Assembly: GCF_018917965.1 (NCBI RefSeq)
Contig: NZ_JAHLPP010000001.1
Span: 372,001-436,000 of the forward strand
Source of the DNA: Pseudoflavonifractor sp. MSJ-37
GTDB lineage: Bacteria > Bacillota > Clostridia > Oscillospirales > Oscillospiraceae
DNA length: 64,000 bases
Direction: 5' to 3'
This document shows, in pieces, positions 43,742-51,881 of the stretch (its first letter is position 1; every line of letters starts with the position of its first letter). A program made the position numbers and the translations under genes. The notes beneath the pieces are model-generated. The model worked only from the letters and a program-made list of their open reading frames with translations. It had not been told where the DNA came from and searched no databases.

Positions 43742-44152
43742 ATGACTGTCGTAATCGTTAAGCCGGGATATGCCCCCTATGAGGCGGACATCAACGGCTT
43801 GGATGAGATGCAGAAAGTCGTAGGGGGAATGATTCAAGCCATTTACCCCTTTGAGGATAACGCCGCAGTCGTTTGTAATGACGAGGGACTGTTCTTGGAC
43901 TTGCCCTTCAACCGCAGTGTGTCTGGCGGATATGGCGGTGTGTTCGGGAACTTTTTTGTCTGTGGCTTAGGTGAGGAAGATTTCTGTTCCTTGACCCCGG
44001 AGCAGGTCAAGGTTTACAAGAAGGAGTTTCACAGTGCGGAAATTCTGATCGGAGCGAAGGGTAACACCCCCATTACGCTGAAGGTGCAGCCCAAGGCAGC
44101 AGGCGGCTCCGGCCGTGAGAAAGGCCGGGATACGCCACCCGGCCGGGAGTAA
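43742..44152 (+). CDS. DUF3846 family protein
   Basis: The 136-residue protein matches DUF3846, found in conjugative elements and phages of Firmicutes: VVIVKPGYAPYEADINGLDEMQKVVGG, then AVVCNDEGLFLDLPFNR. Its role is unknown. The C-terminus is basic and Gly-rich. It is placed between the parB-like gene and the ardC-like gene with short gaps. Confidence 0.8.
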   Translation: MTVVIVKPGYAPYEADINGLDEMQKVVGGMIQAIYPFEDNAAVVCNDEGLFLDLPFNRSVSGGYGGVFGNFFVCGLGEEDFCSLTPEQVKVYKKEFHSAEILIGAKGNTPITLKVQPKAAGGSGREKGRDTPPGRE

Positions 44153-44158
44153 AGTACG

Positions 44159-45112
44159 ATGCAAGAACAGCTTTCCGCAAGTGAGCGACTGAAGGCACTG
44201 ACTGACCAGCTGGAGCAGGGCGTTTCGGATATTTTCCAAAGCGGCCAATATGCGGCATACCTCACGGCCATGTCGAAGTTCCATCATTACAGTTTTGGCA
44301 ACGCCATGCTGATTTTCATGCAGTGTCCGAATGCTTCTCATGTTGCAGGTTATCACGATTGGAAAAGAAAATTTGGCCGACAGGTCAAGCGGGGCGAGCA
44401 TGGTATCACCATACTCGCCCCCTGCCCTTACCGCAGACGGGAGGAAGTGGAGGAAACGGCCCCAGACGGCTCCACAGCCACGACCATCCAACTGGTGCAG
44501 CGCGTAGGTTTTCGGACAGTCACCGTGTTCGATGTGAGCCAGACCGAGGGGAAGCCGCTGCCGGAGCTTGTTCACAAGCTGACCGGAGGTGTGGTGGACT
44601 ACGAACGCATAACCGAGGCGATCAGTCACCTCTCACCCTATCCCATCAGCATTGAAGCCTTTCCCGGCGCTGCCTATGGCTGCTGCAATTTCGTAGAGCA
44701 GCGCATTTTGGTGCAGCCGGATATGAGCCAGGTGCAGACCATCAAGACCATGATCCATGAGGTGAGCCATGCGAAACTCCATGCGCTGAAAGAAGACGCT
44801 GTTTCCGGAGAAAACCGGAGTGAGCAGCGTTCCTCCCGCGAGGTGGAGGCTGAAAGCGTAGCTTATGTGGTCTGCCAGCATTTCGGCATCGACACTTCCG
44901 ACTATTCATTTGGGTATGTAGCCGGTTGGAGCCGAGGAAAAGACTTGTCCCAACTGAAAACATCGTTGGAGCGGATACGGGACACCGCTGCGGAATTGAT
45001 CGATAGCATCGACCCGCCCAAAGAGTTGTCACCGCCAGTACAGGAAAAACCGGCACAGAAACGGAGGAATGCCCGTGGGAAAAGAAATCAGCCTGATCGC
45101 CTTTCTCGATGA
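44159..45112 (+). CDS. ArdC-like antirestriction protein
   Basis: The 317-residue protein combines an ArdC-type N-terminal ssDNA-binding domain (YAAYLTAMSKFHHYSFGNAM; HDWKRKFGRQVKRGEHGI) with a metallopeptidase-like domain carrying HEVSHAKLH (HExxH, near residue 199) and a downstream Glu. ArdC proteins protect incoming single-stranded DNA from restriction during conjugation. Its C-terminus is basic. The next gene overlaps its end. Confidence 0.85.
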   Translation: MQEQLSASERLKALTDQLEQGVSDIFQSGQYAAYLTAMSKFHHYSFGNAMLIFMQCPNASHVAGYHDWKRKFGRQVKRGEHGITILAPCPYRRREEVEETAPDGSTATTIQLVQRVGFRTVTVFDVSQTEGKPLPELVHKLTGGVVDYERITEAISHLSPYPISIEAFPGAAYGCCNFVEQRILVQPDMSQVQTIKTMIHEVSHAKLHALKEDAVSGENRSEQRSSREVEAESVAYVVCQHFGIDTSDYSFGYVAGWSRGKDLSQLKTSLERIRDTAAELIDSIDPPKELSPPVQEKPAQKRRNARGKRNQPDRLSR

Positions 45113-45668
45113 AGTCGTGTACCGGAACACGCAGCACTATAAGAGCGATTTTGAACTGGACGCGCAAAAGCTGAGGGATGCGCTGGACAGCCCCAATCAG
45201 GATGAGCGCGTTTTCTACTTCATGTCCCGTCCAAACGGAACATGGTGTGTGCTGGAACGGGACGCTTTTCTTCGGGAGAGCGATGGCTACAAGATATGGA
45301 CACATTATGCAAATATGCCTGCTGGTATCGAAGCCTACCGCATTGTCATTACCGGGCAGTGCGGAACAGCTCCTATGGGCTATGTGGTGAAGCTGAACTA
45401 CCGGGAGCAGGTGCAGCGTGTCATCAAAGCCGCCCTCCCCATTGAGGATGTGGAATTGTCCTTCTATTCCGGTGAGAAAGTCAGGATACCGCTGGAGCAA
45501 TACCGCAGACATCGGGAAGAAATCTTCTTTGAGTACGGCGCGATCCAGAATTTCCGCAACTGCCCGCAAAATGAAGCGGAGTTGTACCGTATCATCTCGA
45601 TGGAACACCGTTTGCAAAAAGGCTGGCGGCCCAAAGTAAAAAAGAGGCCGGAGACTCCGGCCAGATAG
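45075..45668 (+). CDS. ICE protein of unknown function
   Basis: The ~197-residue protein (MGKEISLIAFLDEVVYRNTQHYKSDFE) has no motif I recognise. A GTG at 45075 lies 7 bases after GGAGG; an ATG at 45069 abuts that site too closely. It overlaps the ardC-like gene. Similar genes accompany ArdC in Tn1549-like elements. Confidence 0.65.
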   Translation: MGKEISLIAFLDEVVYRNTQHYKSDFELDAQKLRDALDSPNQDERVFYFMSRPNGTWCVLERDAFLRESDGYKIWTHYANMPAGIEAYRIVITGQCGTAPMGYVVKLNYREQVQRVIKAALPIEDVELSFYSGEKVRIPLEQYRRHREEIFFEYGAIQNFRNCPQNEAELYRIISMEHRLQKGWRPKVKKRPETPAR

Positions 45669-45682
45669 GAGAGATACCACCC

Positions 45683-46528
45683 ATGTCTGAGAAAGATAGC
45701 CGGGATAGCTTTTACTTTTTGAATGCTTATCAGGACGGCATAACGCCGGGGCAGAAAATCACGATCCAGCACAATGTCTCCTACAATGACTGGCGTGCTG
45801 CTCCGCACCTTGCCCCGCTGGTAAAGCTGACGGATGCGGAGATCAATCAGCGGAAAGAGGCCAGTATCACGCTGGAAAAGGAACTCTATGCCAAGCTGAA
45901 GCAAATCGCGTCAGAATGGGATGAGCAGGCGGCACATACAATGCTGCTGGAGCGTGCGCTGGAATATGTGCATACCCCGGAGGTAGAGCATACCGCCAAT
46001 GAGTGGAAAGAGCGCGAGAACGGCGTGTGGGAGATCAGCAACCGCACCTACAAAATGCGTTATCAAATTACTTATGCAAAGGCCACCGATATTTATCTCG
46101 TCAGCTGGGGGATCATCTATAACGCACCCAAGCAGCCAAACTCCAAGTACGCAAATTACTGGGGCGACAGCATCTATGTTGCAAGACAGGATAAGAAAAA
46201 ATATCCCAGCATGGAAGCGGCACAGAATTATATCCAAGGCCGGTTTGACCTGTATTCGCACCTGTTCCGGGAATTGTCTCCCCCTGTCCCCAACGAGTGC
46301 AAACGGATGTTCAGCATCAATGGCTGCCTGGCTCCCGGCTATACGCTGGCGCCGCCGGACAAGGAAGAACCCGACAAGCAGGCGGTGGACGATCTGCTGG
46401 CCTGTCTGGATGACAGCGATACCGCTGCACCGTCTGAAATACAGAAAGCCCCGGACAAGCCTGTTGAAAAAAACTCCAACGGAAAGAGTAAAGGCACTGT
46501 CAAAAAGAAGCACACCCCGACACGGTAG
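45683..46528 (+). CDS. ICE protein of unknown function
   Basis: The 281-residue protein begins MSEKDSRDSFYFLNAYQDGITPGQ. The middle (YKMRYQITYAKATDIYLVSWGI) may form a beta-rich core; the C-terminus is Lys/Ser/Pro-rich and basic. No known motif. It ends the first gene block of the element, followed by hairpins and the oriT candidate. Confidence 0.6.
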   Translation: MSEKDSRDSFYFLNAYQDGITPGQKITIQHNVSYNDWRAAPHLAPLVKLTDAEINQRKEASITLEKELYAKLKQIASEWDEQAAHTMLLERALEYVHTPEVEHTANEWKERENGVWEISNRTYKMRYQITYAKATDIYLVSWGIIYNAPKQPNSKYANYWGDSIYVARQDKKKYPSMEAAQNYIQGRFDLYSHLFRELSPPVPNECKRMFSINGCLAPGYTLAPPDKEEPDKQAVDDLLACLDDSDTAAPSEIQKAPDKPVEKNSNGKSKGTVKKKHTPTR

Positions 46529-46564
46529 GGCAGCGGCGCTCTGCGTCGCTGTCCCAGCCAGCAT

Positions 46565-46611
46565 GGAATTTTGACATCAAAATTCCGCCGGTTAAGGGCG
46601 CACCCCTAAAA
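46565..46611. other. Candidate origin of transfer (oriT) A
   Basis: A perfect 10-2-10 inverted repeat (GGAATTTTGA / TCAAAATTCC, 46565-46586) is followed 6 bases later by TTAAGGGCGCACCCC. The reverse strand reads GTGCGCCCTTAA, close to the nick region of RSF1010/pIP501-type origins (a TGCG-CCCT core). It lies just upstream of the mobC and relaxase genes, the usual place for oriT. Confidence 0.55.
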
Positions 46612-46630
46612 CCCCACGCTATGAAAGTCG

Positions 46631-46657
46631 AAATGCGTCTCGAATTGAGACGCATTA
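46631..46657. repeat. ICE palindrome copy 2 (upstream of the mobilisation genes)
   Basis: Same 27-base dyad; here both outer arms change together (AATGCGTCTC with GAGACGCATT, perfect 10-bp arms around GAATT), so pairing is conserved while sequence differs. Confidence 0.85.
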
Positions 46658-46683
46658 CTTTTTGAAGAAACGGAGTGATGCCG

Positions 46684-47079
46684 ATGCAGCCGGACTACTC
46701 GCCGTGGGGCGAGATACAAGCCCTTGACACGATCTATCCCGGCATCCATCTTATCACAGCTCCCGGACACGGCGGTATCGCCGTGGAATGGCCCGCCTAT
46801 CTTGAATTGTCCGGCGCCGCACGCAAATGCGGCTTTCGTGAAAACGGCTGCCTTTGGTTTGAAGAGGATTGCTGTGAACAGGTGGTGCTTCGGGAACTCA
46901 TTGACCGTGGAATGTGGACGCCTCCCAGCAGGATCACAGACCCCGCAAAATTTGAACAGGAAATTGACCGCGTTATTCGGATGTACCACCCGGACTACTG
47001 GGCGGAACGGGAAGCAGGCCATACCGTTCCCAAATTCACAAAAGCGGCCAAGAGAAGAAAAACGGAGCCTGCCCGCTGA
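46684..47079 (+). CDS. ICE protein of unknown function
   Basis: The ~131-residue protein (MQPDYSPWGEIQALDTIYPGIHLITAPGHGG) resembles the small DUF7007-like proteins of conjugative elements. CGGAG is 8 bases before ATG 46684; GTG 46675 and ATG 46678 are too close. It is the first gene of the mobilisation block. Confidence 0.6.
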   Translation: MQPDYSPWGEIQALDTIYPGIHLITAPGHGGIAVEWPAYLELSGAARKCGFRENGCLWFEEDCCEQVVLRELIDRGMWTPPSRITDPAKFEQEIDRVIRMYHPDYWAEREAGHTVPKFTKAAKRRKTEPAR

Positions 47080-47091
47080 GAGGAGGAGCAA

Positions 47092-47397
47092 ATGAAGCCG
47101 TATAAGACGATGACTCTGCGGCTCAATGCCACCGAGTACGCCCATCTGTGCCGACAGGCGGAAGTGACCGGCTTGAAGAAGGAGCCGCTGGTGCGGCAGC
47201 TCATCATGGGCGTAAATCTGCGCCCCCGTCCGCCCGACGCCTATGCAGACCTGCTCCGTGCTTTGTCTGCCATCGGCAACAACATCAATCAGCTGGCCCA
47301 TCAAGCCAACGCACGGGGCGCGGCCACCGGCGATGAGATCACAGAGGCTCTGCTGTTGGTGCATCAGACGGCACGGCTTGTTCGGGAGCGGCTCTGA
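47092..47397 (+). CDS. mobC: MobC-like relaxosome accessory protein
   Basis: The 101-residue protein has an N-terminal ribbon-helix-helix-like start (KTMTLRLNATEYAHLCRQAEV) and the MobC hallmark ALSAIGNNINQLAHQANARG. It would bind oriT and help the relaxase. The start follows GAGGAGGAG and its stop directly abuts the relaxase start. Confidence 0.85.
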   Translation: MKPYKTMTLRLNATEYAHLCRQAEVTGLKKEPLVRQLIMGVNLRPRPPDAYADLLRALSAIGNNINQLAHQANARGAATGDEITEALLLVHQTARLVRERL

Positions 47398-48705
47398 ATG
47401 GCTTATACAAAACTCATCGTCATTCATAGTCGGCTGGACAGGTGTTTGGACTATACGCAGGATGAAGAAAAGACTTCTTTGGAAACGGTGCTGGACTACG
47501 CCATGAATCGGGACAAGACGGAACAGGACTGCTTTGAAACCGCTCTGAATTGCAGCCGGGAAACAGCCTATGCGGACATGATGGATACCAAGCGCCGCTG
47601 GGGAAAGGTCAGTCGCAAGCGTAAAGGGTATCATGTGATTCAGTCCTTTGCCCCCGGAGAGGTCACGCCGGAGCAGGCGCACGCCATCGGCGTAGAACTT
47701 GCACAGCGGCTTCTGGCAAACCGATATGAGGTAGTCGTTTCCACCCATCTGAACAAGGCGCATCTGCATTCCCATATCGTGTTCAACAGCGTGTCCTTTG
47801 TGGACGGCGCAATGTACCGTGACCGTATCAAAGACCTGCTGGGCGGTGCCGGAGAAGGTATCCGCGGAACATCGGACGCGATCTGTCTGGAGTATGGCCT
47901 GTCCATCATCGAACCCAGTGAGCCGAGCGTCAGCCGCGCCGAGTGGGAGGCGCAGCAAAGCGGAAAACCCAGCTTTCGCAGTACCGTCCGTGTGGACATC
48001 GACACCGCAATCGCCGGCGCCTACACCATGCGCTCGTTCTGGAGCGAACTGGCGCGGATGGGCTATCAGGTCAAGCGGTATCCCCAAGTGACCCATGCGG
48101 CAGTCAAGCCGCCGGGCGGTCAGCGATTTTTGCGGCTGGACAAGCTGGGAGACGGTTACAGCGAGGCGGAGATACTGATGCGGCTGACCGCCGGACGAAC
48201 TGGGACTGCACCGCTCATCAGCGACCATACACCGATTTTGCCGCAGCGGTATGTTTCCCGTGGGCGGCGATACCGGGTTCGCGGCAAACTGCCGCAGGCT
48301 GGCCGACCCAAGGGCTTCCGTCTGCTCTATCTGAAATATCTGTATCTGCTGAGAAAGCCGACATCTCGGCACAAGGCCCCAGTCTCACGGGCGGAGGTCA
48401 TCAAGTTTGACTGCTATCAGGAGCAATTCTACTACCTGCGGGAAAATCGCATCGACAGCGCAGAACAGTTGTCCATGCAGATGGATGCACTGCAAGCAGA
48501 GATAGACAATCTGACTGACCGCCGTGCATCTTTACCGTTTGCACCGACGGCTGCCGGAGGATGCGGCCTGCTCCGAGGAAATTGGCACGATTACCGCACA
48601 GCTGCGGATACTGCGCCGGGAGCTGAAGTTATGCGCTCGCATCGAAGGCGATATTCCAGCCGTGCAGGCACAAATCAAAATACAGGAAGAAAGGAGCCGC
48701 CATGA
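47398..48705 (+). CDS. MOBP-type relaxase, probably frameshifted near its C-terminus
   Basis: The 435-residue relaxase nicks oriT and carries the strand into the recipient. An N-terminal tyrosine region (DYTQDEEKT) and the metal-binding HxH motif in HLHSHIVFNS near residue 123 are intact. After NLTDRR (~residue 377) the frame reads an unlike tail, while the +1 frame from 48524 encodes HLYRLHRRLPED...ITAQLRILRRELKLC, the expected helical C-terminus. So one extra base near 48520-48530 appears to split the family's C-terminus. The nuclease core remains intact. Confidence 0.82.
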   Translation: MAYTKLIVIHSRLDRCLDYTQDEEKTSLETVLDYAMNRDKTEQDCFETALNCSRETAYADMMDTKRRWGKVSRKRKGYHVIQSFAPGEVTPEQAHAIGVELAQRLLANRYEVVVSTHLNKAHLHSHIVFNSVSFVDGAMYRDRIKDLLGGAGEGIRGTSDAICLEYGLSIIEPSEPSVSRAEWEAQQSGKPSFRSTVRVDIDTAIAGAYTMRSFWSELARMGYQVKRYPQVTHAAVKPPGGQRFLRLDKLGDGYSEAEILMRLTAGRTGTAPLISDHTPILPQRYVSRGRRYRVRGKLPQAGRPKGFRLLYLKYLYLLRKPTSRHKAPVSRAEVIKFDCYQEQFYYLRENRIDSAEQLSMQMDALQAEIDNLTDRRASLPFAPTAAGGCGLLRGNWHDYRTAADTAPGAEVMRSHRRRYSSRAGTNQNTGRKEPP

Positions 48706-49172
48706 AAAAACTGATAAAAGCAGACCTGAGCCGCGTGCTGGAGTTGATCGTAGCTTACCAACCCGTTAATCGGGCCGCATTGACAGCAGCGGCGAAAAGC
48801 CTGTCACAAAGCCGATCCAACGACTACCTGTTTCTGGCACGGAAAGACCGCTTCTGTTTGATGGATCTGTCCGAGGTCTATGCAGACGGCAGCGACAGCA
48901 ATTCTTTTCTCGCTGCACTGGAAACACAGACCTGCTGGCCGGTGCTGGCGATGTTGCTCCATGTGGAGTGCGTAGAATACGGTGCTTACCGTGGCAGCGT
49001 AATTCTGGCGGATTACTCCGATTTAGTTCGGGGTGTGGCGTTTGCCGCGGCGCTTCCCGATGCCCAGCGTGAAGCGCATATCCGCGAAATGGTACGCCGC
49101 TGTGTGCGCTATGCGTCGCAGTGTACCATGATGGAACTGATAACTTATCTGAAAACCGGGAGGTGCGATTAA
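48702..49172 (+). CDS. ICE protein of unknown function
   Basis: The 156-residue protein (MKKLIKADLSRVLELIVAYQPVNRAALTAA) has a helical composition and no motif I recognise. It overlaps the relaxase end and is directly followed by the PcfB-like gene. By position it belongs to the transfer module. Confidence 0.6.
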   Translation: MKKLIKADLSRVLELIVAYQPVNRAALTAAAKSLSQSRSNDYLFLARKDRFCLMDLSEVYADGSDSNSFLAALETQTCWPVLAMLLHVECVEYGAYRGSVILADYSDLVRGVAFAAALPDAQREAHIREMVRRCVRYASQCTMMELITYLKTGRCD

Positions 49173-49799
49173 ATGGACACAAGCGGAGAAGCGGCTGATC
49201 TGGTGGTCAAGGAGAGCATCCAACTGACCGAGGCCAGTATCAAGCTGCTGGCGGCAGGGAGTAAAAATCTTGCCGCCTTTTTATATGCCCTTGCCAAAGA
49301 TAATAAAAAGCTGGTCGGCAAAACCAGCATGAACCGTCTGCTGCGAGAGGGCAAGGAACTGAAAAGTTTTTGCATCAAGGAAGAAGATTTTGCGGAGTTC
49401 CGCAAGTATGCCCGGCCTAATGTCCTCTTTGCGGCCGTCCAGGACACCAAGGCGAATGACGGGCTGGTGGCGCTTGTCACCAATACGGACTTCGTGCCGC
49501 AGGTCAACCTGTTCATGCAGCGCCGGGGTTATCCCGCCCCGACAGAGGAGCAGGAGGAGCCTGCGGCAAAAAAAGACGCACCCCGCACTCAACAAAGGAA
49601 CTCCTCACCAGAGCGCGGGAATGGCTCAACAGCATCGAGGACGAGCCAGACGATGAGGACTACTGACACGGCGGAGAAGATCAGCGATATTCCCACCGTA
49701 AAAGGCCGGTTGGCAGTCTTGCAGAAAACCGCAGAGGGGATGCGGGAGGGACGGTCTGCTCCGCAACGCTCCCATTCGTCCCCACAAAAATCAAGATAA
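49173..49799 (+). CDS. PcfB/DUF3801 family conjugation protein
   Basis: The 208-residue protein starts TSGEAADLVVKESIQLTEASIKLLAAGSKNLAAFLYAL, the DUF3801 signature. In pCF10 PcfB works with relaxase PcfG and coupling protein PcfC in substrate processing. The C-terminal third is polar and repetitive. ATG starts right after the previous stop. Confidence 0.82.
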   Translation: MDTSGEAADLVVKESIQLTEASIKLLAAGSKNLAAFLYALAKDNKKLVGKTSMNRLLREGKELKSFCIKEEDFAEFRKYARPNVLFAAVQDTKANDGLVALVTNTDFVPQVNLFMQRRGYPAPTEEQEEPAAKKDAPRTQQRNSSPERGNGSTASRTSQTMRTTDTAEKISDIPTVKGRLAVLQKTAEGMREGRSAPQRSHSSPQKSR

Positions 49800-49813
49800 A
49801 TGGAGGAATCACC

Positions 49814-50683
49814 ATGGCAAATCTGGAACAGATCGTAAGCAGGAAAACGGAGAACGACACCAAATGGAAAGAACAGCAGCAGGCAGAACGGGATAATACC
49901 ACTGCCATGCAGGACGCAGGGGTGATGGAGATCACCACCAGTCCCGATGCTTATGCGCGGTATCTGGAGATGCAGGGAGACAACCCCGCATACAGCGCCG
50001 GAAATATCGCACTGGTTATGTTCAGCGACCCGGAGGCCACCGTGTTCGGCACCCGTGACCGCTGGAAAACGCTGAATCGCTCCGTCATGGACAGTGAGAA
50101 AAACAATGGCGTCAAAATCTTTGCCCGCTCTCCCATGGGGCGCGGCTATACGCTGGCTGATGCCTATGACATTCGCCAGACGCAGGGCCGTGAGCTTTCC
50201 CGCATCTCTCTGAAAAATGACAGCAAAGAGATGGAAACGGCGCTGACCACCGTTCTGAACTACGCTGTCGTGCCAGTGGTCATTGATAAGGAGCTGCCAT
50301 CGCCTGCTTTCTACGATGAAACCAATCTGGAACTGGCGATCAACCCGGATTACCCCGACAACGAAGCCTTTGCCGCAATCGCCGCCGAGGTCGCGCACAG
50401 CCGCTTTCATGCCAAAGGTGCGAACAGAAGTTATGACCGCGGCGAGTGCGATCTGGACGCACAGAGTATTTCCTACATTCTGTGCCGCAGATATGGGATC
50501 GAACGCCCCATGCCGGATATGACGAATCTGGCCGGACTTTATGAAGGCTGGGAGCCGCAGGAACGGCGACAGGCGCTGGACACCATTCAGGACACCAGCA
50601 AACAGTTTGGCCGTTCCATCGAAAAAAATCTGGAGATGGGAAAGCAGCGCAGCCGCGCCCCGGTGCATCGTCCGACCCGATAA
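49814..50683 (+). CDS. ArdC-like paralogue with degenerate metal motif
   Basis: The 289-residue protein parallels the ArdC-like protein: YARYLEMQGDNPAYSAGNIALVM aligns with YAAYLTAMSKFHHYSFGNAMLIF, and the later segment EVAHSRFHAKG aligns with EVSHAKLHALK. The HExxH becomes AExxH (AAEVAHSRFH), so the metal site is probably lost. It has the DAQSISYILCRRYGIE segment as in ArdC. It may be a DNA-binding regulator or structural partner; function unknown. Confidence 0.65.
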   Translation: MANLEQIVSRKTENDTKWKEQQQAERDNTTAMQDAGVMEITTSPDAYARYLEMQGDNPAYSAGNIALVMFSDPEATVFGTRDRWKTLNRSVMDSEKNNGVKIFARSPMGRGYTLADAYDIRQTQGRELSRISLKNDSKEMETALTTVLNYAVVPVVIDKELPSPAFYDETNLELAINPDYPDNEAFAAIAAEVAHSRFHAKGANRSYDRGECDLDAQSISYILCRRYGIERPMPDMTNLAGLYEGWEPQERRQALDTIQDTSKQFGRSIEKNLEMGKQRSRAPVHRPTR

Positions 50684-50742
50684 CGTCCAGTGGTGGTGGG
50701 GGTGTTTCCCCTTCGGGGAGTATGAGCCGCCGCGCACCCCTG

Positions 50743-50810
50743 TCAAGGCCGCACGATTGCGCCAGCAATCGTGCGCGAGTCGGCCAGTGCGCCCACTGGC
50801 CGAGCCTTGA
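50743..50810. other. Nested inverted repeats: structured region, candidate oriT B
   Basis: An outer repeat (TCAAGGC 50743-50749 / GCCTTGA 50804-50810) encloses two perfect hairpins: GCACGATTGC-GCCA-GCAATCGTGC (50751-50774) and CGGCCAGTG-CGCC-CACTGGCCG (50781-50802). The second contains AGTGCGCCC, the core of RSF1010-like nick sites. It lies in a 337-base gene-free region (50684-51020) that also has two terminator-like hairpins (AAAAGCCGCTG/CAGCGGCTTTT near 50857-50878 and GCCCCGCCG/CGGCGGGGC near 50930-50958). Confidence 0.55.
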
Positions 50811-50964
50811 CCGTGCTGCTCGTCAGCTCATTGGGTAATCAAGGGGAGAACACCCCAAAAGCCGCTGTCAGCGGCTTTTGCCATATTGGGAGCGCGGTGC
50901 GTCCAACCGAGCGCCTGCGAACCCGCTGCCCGCCCCGCCGTGAGCCGTCGGCGGGGCGCTTTTG

Positions 50965-50991
50965 AAATGCGGCTCAAATTGAGACACATTT
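50965..50991. repeat. ICE palindrome copy 3
   Basis: 27-base dyad (AAATGCG / CACATTT outer arms; CTCAA/TTGAG inner arms), 30 bases before the start of the secreted-protein gene. Confidence 0.85.
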
Positions 50992-51020
50992 CTACATGAT
51001 ACGAATATGGAGGAACTGTT

Positions 51021-51881
51021 ATGAAACGCACACTATCCCTGTGTTGCGCCGCACTTCTGTCCTGCCTGATGACCTGTCCGGCACTGGCGGCAGACGCATT
51101 GCTCCTGACGCCCAGCCTCTATCCCACAGAGGTCAAGGAATATGTCAACGGAGAAGAAATGCGGCTGGAGCGCACCTATCTGCTGTCCTCTGCGGATGAT
51201 CCGGCCAACATCCCCGTTGGCGATTTTGACCGGGAGGGCTGGCATTATACGCTGCTGGATGTGACCCGGCAGGAAACCGTCAAAAGCGACGCAAAGGACT
51301 ATGCCGAAACCTACACGCTGGACACGGACACAAAGGACATGGAGAAGATCATGCCCCAACTGGCAGCAGAGCGCACTGTCACCACGGAGGACGGCTACAC
51401 CGGGACACTGATGCTGGACACTGCCAGCATCAAGGTCGAGGCCGCAGGCTACAACACTTCCACCCGAACAGTCACAGCCGCAAGGACTTATCCAAATTTG
51501 TCCGACGCCGATGTGTCGTTTGTGCCTAAAAGCATCACGGATAATGGCCGCACCCTGGAGCTGTCCGATGTGCAATGGCAGGAATCCGAAGGCTTTTACC
51601 ACGCCTCTGCCACCTATACGGGAAAGACGTCCAGCAAATATGCTACCGGATATATCGTCACTGCGGACTATTCCGGCGAGGTAGTTCGTACCACTGCTGA
51701 TGATACGGTCTACACCGCTGTTTTCAGCGGGACGCCGATCCAAACAAAAACAGAGACGCCCGATTGGAGATGGCTGCTGATCCTGCCCGTCGGTGCCGGT
51801 GCAGCTGGTCTTGGTGTACTGGGGAACAAGTGGCTGAAAAAGCGCAGAAACGAAAAGAAGTGGGAGGACTACACAAAATGA
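51021..51881 (+). CDS. Secreted membrane-anchored ICE protein
   Basis: The 286-residue protein has a Sec signal peptide (MKRTLSLCCAALLSCLMTCPALA), a ~220-residue extracytoplasmic domain (mostly beta-predicted, three ~60-residue segments) and one C-terminal membrane helix (WRWLLILPVGAGAAGLGVLG) followed by a basic tail. No sortase motif. It overlaps the sortase gene by 4 bases. Similar proteins precede sortases in Tn1549-like elements; the function is unknown. Confidence 0.65.
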   Translation: MKRTLSLCCAALLSCLMTCPALAADALLLTPSLYPTEVKEYVNGEEMRLERTYLLSSADDPANIPVGDFDREGWHYTLLDVTRQETVKSDAKDYAETYTLDTDTKDMEKIMPQLAAERTVTTEDGYTGTLMLDTASIKVEAAGYNTSTRTVTAARTYPNLSDADVSFVPKSITDNGRTLELSDVQWQESEGFYHASATYTGKTSSKYATGYIVTADYSGEVVRTTADDTVYTAVFSGTPIQTKTETPDWRWLLILPVGAGAAGLGVLGNKWLKKRRNEKKWEDYTK

